From contig JAUWQU010000185.1 in NCBI GenBank assembly GCA_030610965.1, positions 1 through 7,239 of the forward strand: DNA of 7,239 nucleotides, given 5' to 3'. A program made the position numbers and the translations under genes. Positions 5,963-7,239 of this stretch are shown here, one piece after another. Each line of letters starts with the position of its first letter. The first letter of the stretch is position 1. Source of the DNA: Phycisphaerae bacterium. GTDB lineage: Bacteria > Planctomycetota > Phycisphaerae > SM23-33. Under the pieces are notes generated by a model. The model saw only the letters and a program-made list of their open reading frames with translations, ran no database searches and was not told where the DNA came from.

Positions 5963-6010
5963 CGCCCCGGTAGGGGCGAAGGAGAGTCTCCGCCGCCCCT
6001 AGCGGGGCGG
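5963..6010. repeat. Three consecutive short palindromes
   Basis: CGCCCC-GGTA-GGGGCG (5963-5978), GGAGA-G-TCTCC (5981-5991) and CCGCCCC-TAGC-GGGGCGG (5993-6010) follow each other with almost no spacing. The outer two are near copies of one another, so this looks like a repeat element of the REP type, which is an inference from form alone. Confidence 0.5.
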
Positions 6011-6058
6011 GTTCGTCCAGCCGTCAGACTTCCACGGGTTGCGCTCCGCTCGCCTTTC

Positions 6059-6130
6059 GGCGATCGGCGCATCGCCCGCGGCCACAAGCCTGCGCCGGGG
6101 CGTTTGCCTCAGGCCGGCGCCGCTGAGCGG
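6059..6130 (-). terminator. Hairpins downstream of rplI, possible operon end
   Basis: Two GC hairpins follow the rplI stop codon on the minus strand. CCGCT-G-AGCGG (6120-6130) starts 10 bases after the stop, and GGCGAT-CGGCGC-ATCGCC (6059-6076) lies further on. Neither has a T-tract, so Rho-independent termination is not shown. They may instead protect the 3' end of the message. Confidence 0.3.
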
Positions 6131-6140
6131 GGGCTGGTGG

Positions 6141-6680
6141 TTATTCCTGCGCCTCGGTCGCCTCGGGGGCGTCTTTCGGGGCGTCTCCCGGGGCGCTTTC
6201 GGTGGTGGCTTGGGCCGCCGGTTCGCCTGCCTCGCCGTGGATGGGCACCACCCACACGCTTATGGCGGCGGTGACGTCCTCACCGAAGCTCAGGTTTATC
6301 TCGTACTTATCGAGCATTCGGATGGGCTCGGGCAGGACGATATTGTCGGCGTCGACGAAGCACTTCTGCTCTGCCAGCGCGGCGACGATCTGAGCGGGCC
6401 CGATGGAGCCGTAGAGGTGTCCTTCCTCGTTGGCGCGGGCGGAGATTGTTACCTCCTTGCCATCGACCAGCGCGGCGCGGGCGGAGATTTCGGCTCGCTG
6501 GTGGGCGAGTTCGGCGAGGTATTTCTCCCTCTCGCGCTCGACCTGCTTGATATTGGCGGCCGTGGGCTGGTAGGCCAGGCCCTGCGGCAGCAGGTAGTTG
6601 CGGGCATGGCCGGACTTTACGTCGACCAGGTCGCCGATCTTGCCCACGTTGGCGACATTTTTCCTAAGCAGCACCTTCAT
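6141..6680 (-). CDS. rplI: 50S ribosomal protein L9
   Basis: The protein has 179 residues and starts MKVLLRKNVANVGKIGDLVDV. It carries the L9 signature 'GHARNYLLPQGLAY' (24-37), which contacts 23S rRNA. A long connecting helix rich in K, E and R (about 42-65) and the C-terminal domain ('GHLYGSIGPAQI', 'YEINLSFGEDV') follow, up to about residue 148. L9 lies at the base of the L1 stalk and influences reading-frame maintenance. The remaining 31 residues form an acidic, Ala/Pro/Glu-rich tail that typical L9 proteins of about 150 residues lack. AAGGA, eight bases before the ATG, is the ribosome-binding site. The gene lies 41 bases after rpsR and is probably cotranscribed with it. Confidence 0.97.
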   Translation of the reverse strand: MKVLLRKNVANVGKIGDLVDVKSGHARNYLLPQGLAYQPTAANIKQVEREREKYLAELAHQRAEISARAALVDGKEVTISARANEEGHLYGSIGPAQIVAALAEQKCFVDADNIVLPEPIRMLDKYEINLSFGEDVTAAISVWVVPIHGEAGEPAAQATTESAPGDAPKDAPEATEAQE

Positions 6681-6721
6681 GGTTGGTGTCCTTGTGAGAA
6701 TCGAGTGCGTCGGTTGTCGTG

Positions 6722-6982
6722 CTAAGCGACATACGGCATCAGCGCCAACAGCCTGGCGCGTTTGATGGCGCGCATGGAGGACCGCTGGTGCCGAGCGCAG
6801 TTGCCGCTCCGCTTGCGGGAGAATATCTTGCCTTGCTGAGTCGTCAGCTTGGTGAGCGTGCCGACGTCCTTGTAGTCCACTTCGCCTTCTTTGGAGCGGC
6901 AGTAGCGGCACTTGGCCTGCTCGCGGAAGCGGTTGCGACGTTTCTTGCGGATGGGCCTGCCCTTGCTCGGTCGTCTTGCCAT
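6722..6982 (-). CDS. rpsR: 30S ribosomal protein S18
   Basis: The 86-residue protein is full length for S18. It has a basic N-terminus, the core 'YKDVGTLTKLTTQQGKI' (37-53) and the C-terminal 'RHQRSSMRAIKRARLLALM', which binds 16S rRNA and S6 in the platform of the small subunit. Cys25, Cys28, Cys62 and His65 (C-x2-C and C-x2-H) indicate the zinc-ribbon form of S18, where many bacteria have lost these residues. GAGG, about 10 bases before the ATG, is a plausible ribosome-binding site. The order ssb - rpsR - rplI is the widely conserved arrangement, usually with rpsF in front, which would be beyond the right edge. Confidence 0.97.
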   Translation of the reverse strand: MARRPSKGRPIRKKRRNRFREQAKCRYCRSKEGEVDYKDVGTLTKLTTQQGKIFSRKRSGNCARHQRSSMRAIKRARLLALMPYVA

Positions 6983-7053
6983 GATGATAATTCCTCTTGA
7001 TTGAAGCTCTGTCTCCGTCAGCTTCCGGCCAGCGGGGGCCGGGTGAGCTCGGT

Positions 7054-7239
7054 TTAGAACGGGATATCGTCTCCGCCGTCATTGGCATTGAAGGATGGCG
7101 GCGGTTCGTCCATGTTCGGGGGCGCCTGCTGGGGCGCTTGCTGAGGCGCCTGCTGGGGCGCTTGCTGGGGCGCCTGCTGGGGCGCTTGCTGAGGCGCTTG
7201 CTGGGGCGCTTGCTGGGGCGCTTGCTGAGGCGCTTGCTG
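7054..7239 (-). CDS. ssb: Single-stranded DNA-binding protein, C-terminal part
   Basis: Only the last 61 residues are in the window; the OB-fold is off the right edge. The stretch ends 'NANDGGDDIPF', the acidic tip by which SSB recruits replication and repair partners. Before it come 'PNMDEPPP' and ten copies of Q-Q-A-P, a flexible linker of low complexity. The identification rests on the D-D-I-P-F end and on the position directly before rpsR. The 71 bases between this stop and rpsR hold the rpsR ribosome-binding site and no other gene. Confidence 0.93.
   Translation of the reverse strand, partial: QQAPQQAPQQAPQQAPQQAPQQAPQQAPQQAPQQAPQQAPPNMDEPPPSFNANDGGDDIPF
7120..7239 (-). repeat. Ten tandem 12-base repeats coding Q-Q-A-P within ssb
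   Basis: On the minus strand the unit is CAGCARGCGCCY. Ten units fill the last 120 bases and may continue beyond the edge. Differences between units are all synonymous third-base changes (CAA/CAG, CCC/CCT), so the peptide repeat is exact. Confidence 0.9.

Noticed and set aside
4907..6274. Plus-strand open frames opposite the terminase remnant and rplI
   Set aside because: They mirror the real minus-strand genes and have low-complexity, Arg/Gly/Pro-rich translations with no recognisable domain.
6681..7088. Long open frame extending rplI upstream through rpsR
   Set aside because: It overlaps rpsR in another frame. L9 clearly starts at MKVLLRKN with its own ribosome-binding site.
7120..7239. 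CRISPR-like array at the right edge
   Set aside because: The 12-base units have no spacers and code in frame for Q-Q-A-P ahead of the SSB tail.

Overview
The window is GC-rich bacterial chromosome, most probably from a planctomycete. This is an inference from three things: a secreted PQQ-type propeller beginning with a W-P-Q-F-R-G-P-x-G-D-G motif, the style of the phage-derived genes, and heptamer repeats between genes. No gene here fixes the taxonomy. At the right edge lies the conserved ribosomal block ssb - rpsR - rplI, reading leftward on the minus strand. At the left edge are a divergent lipoprotein gene (minus, cut by the window start) and a PQQ-like beta-propeller gene (plus).

Between these two ordinary regions, about 2040-6140, lies an accessory segment that looks like a worn-down lambda-type phage packaging module on the minus strand. 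In transcription order it holds the C-terminal nuclease domain of a GpA-type terminase without its ATPase half (4829-5815), a small gene in the head-joining position (2831-3031), and the first third of a lambda-type portal protein joined to an unrelated-looking tail (2240-2827). No integrase, capsid or tail gene is visible.

Two things break up that module. A 447-residue multi-pass membrane protein (3471-4814, plus strand) of clearly lower GC sits between the terminase and the small gene, in opposite orientation, and looks like a separate acquisition. An initiator-tRNA-like gene (3034-3105, minus) ends only two bases before the start codon of the small phage gene. Upstream of the tRNA, on the same strand, lie a stable UUCG hairpin, a strong intrinsic terminator and another hairpin. 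This structured tRNA-mRNA junction is the most unusual item in the window.

The non-coding stretches are not empty. The 203 bases between the PQQ gene and the portal remnant are bounded on each side by heptamer arrays (TAGCCRG and its inverted, degraded form), each starting at a stop codon. The 325 bases between the terminase remnant and rplI are packed with inverted repeats. The ssb gene carries ten in-frame 12-base repeats coding for Q-Q-A-P just before its acidic tip.
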